64,000 nucleotides of DNA from the NCBI RefSeq assembly GCF_020594515.1, contig NZ_JAJCTH010000014.1, forward strand, positions 1 to 64,000, given 5' to 3'. The position numbers were made by a program, and so were the translations under genes. Shown in pieces: positions 63,451 to 64,000 of this stretch. A model generated the notes under the pieces. It saw only the letters and a program-made list of their open reading frames with translations, was not told the DNA's origin and made no database searches. This DNA is from Rhodoferax sp. U2-2l (GTDB lineage: Bacteria; Pseudomonadota; Gammaproteobacteria; Burkholderiales; Burkholderiaceae_C). Within the stretch, counting starts at the first letter, position 1. The number at the start of each line of letters is the position of its first letter.

Positions 63451-64000
63451 ATGCGCCTGATTGGCAAAGCGCTCACCTTCGACGATGTTTTGTTGGTGCC
63501 TGCGTACTCCCAAGTCCTTCCCAAGGACACCTCCCTCGCCACCCGTTTTACCCGCAATATCTCGCTGAACCTGCCCCTGGTGTCTGCTGCCATGGACACG
63601 GTGACCGAGTCGCGCCTGGCCATTGCCATCGCGCAAGAGGGCGGTATCGGTGTGGTGCACAAAAATATGACGCCTCAGCAGCAAGCGGCCGAGGTCTCCA
63701 AGGTCAAACGCTACGAATCGGGCGTGCTCCGTGATCCGGTGGTGATCACACCGCAGCACACGGTGCGCCAGGTGATGGCGCTGTCTGAACAATTGGGCGT
63801 ATCAGGTTTTCCGGTGATGGATGGCGGCAAGGTGGCCGGCCTGGTGACCGGGCGGGATTTGCGTTTCGAGACCCGCCTTGATCTGCCGGTCAGCCACATC
63901 ATGACCCCGCGCAACAAGCTGGTGACGGTGCCTGATGGCACCACGCTGGCACAGGCCAAGGTGCTGCTCAACCAGCACAAGATCGAGCGCCTGCTGGTGG
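63451..64000 (+). CDS. guaB: IMP dehydrogenase, 5' part (runs off the window)
   Basis: The first 183 codons of an enzyme that oxidises IMP to XMP in guanine nucleotide synthesis. It begins MRLIGKALTFDDVLLVPAYS and has PLVSAAMDTVTESRLAIAIA, GGIGVVHKNMTPQQQA, and then the start of the CBS pair (VRQVMALSEQLGVSGFPVMD, GLVTGRDLRFE). The catalytic cysteine loop lies beyond the window end. Confidence 0.96.
   Translation, partial: MRLIGKALTFDDVLLVPAYSQVLPKDTSLATRFTRNISLNLPLVSAAMDTVTESRLAIAIAQEGGIGVVHKNMTPQQQAAEVSKVKRYESGVLRDPVVITPQHTVRQVMALSEQLGVSGFPVMDGGKVAGLVTGRDLRFETRLDLPVSHIMTPRNKLVTVPDGTTLAQAKVLLNQHKIERLLV

Overview
The window is from a Gram-negative bacterium, most likely a betaproteobacterium of the order Burkholderiales close to Comamonadaceae (Rhodoferax/Polaromonas-like). 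The basis is the housekeeping block rimP-nusA-infB-rbfA-truB-typA, the divergent smpB / ratA-rnfH pair, a fabI-yejABEF neighbourhood, a high-GC coding background, and the protein sequences themselves. This is inference from gene content; no search was run.

Bases 1-740 hold no intact gene. They contain a decayed, frameshifted trbE/VirB4-like conjugation fragment on the minus strand, then an AT-rich stretch that probably carries the capsule operon promoter.

Bases 741-38121 are one long plus-strand capsular polysaccharide locus of the ABC-transporter (kps, group 2-like) type, with lipid genes of the rhizobial rkp-1 type built in. It opens with a fully reducing polyketide synthase (RkpA-like) and an alpha-oxoamine synthase (RkpG-like). 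The export machine KpsM-KpsT-KpsE-KpsD follows. Next come three unusual modular proteins in which enzyme-like domains are joined to coiled coils or helical repeats. WecB and WecC then make UDP-ManNAcA. A variable, partly AT-rich glycan-assembly segment follows, with glycosyltransferases, a heparinase II/III-like protein, a serine-acetyltransferase-like enzyme and a TupA-like ATP-grasp enzyme. It is interrupted by two gene remnants (asparagine-synthase-like and ugd) and a Phd/PIN toxin-antitoxin pair. The locus closes with KpsC, which carries an apparent frameshift, and an RkpH-like short-chain dehydrogenase. KpsS lies convergently on the minus strand, downstream of GNAT, SPFH and NfeD genes.

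The central inference is that RkpA makes a reduced acyl chain on its ACP, RkpG joins it to an amino acid with loss of CO2, and RkpH reduces the ketone. The product would be a sphingoid-like amino-alcohol lipid, possibly a dedicated capsule anchor. KpsC/KpsS would build a Kdo linker, the glycosyltransferases a ManNAcA-containing chain, and KpsMTED would export it. The repeat-bearing coiled-coil proteins could be length rulers or scaffolds, by analogy with WbdD.

Bases 38132-64000 are mostly conserved chromosomal genes: an Orn/Lys/Arg decarboxylase, fabI, the yejABEF peptide importer, the nusA-infB translation/transcription operon, typA, a DMT transporter, a 3-hydroxyisobutyryl-CoA-hydrolase-like enzyme, smpB, ratA-rnfH, a DUF4124 protein and the 5' part of guaB.
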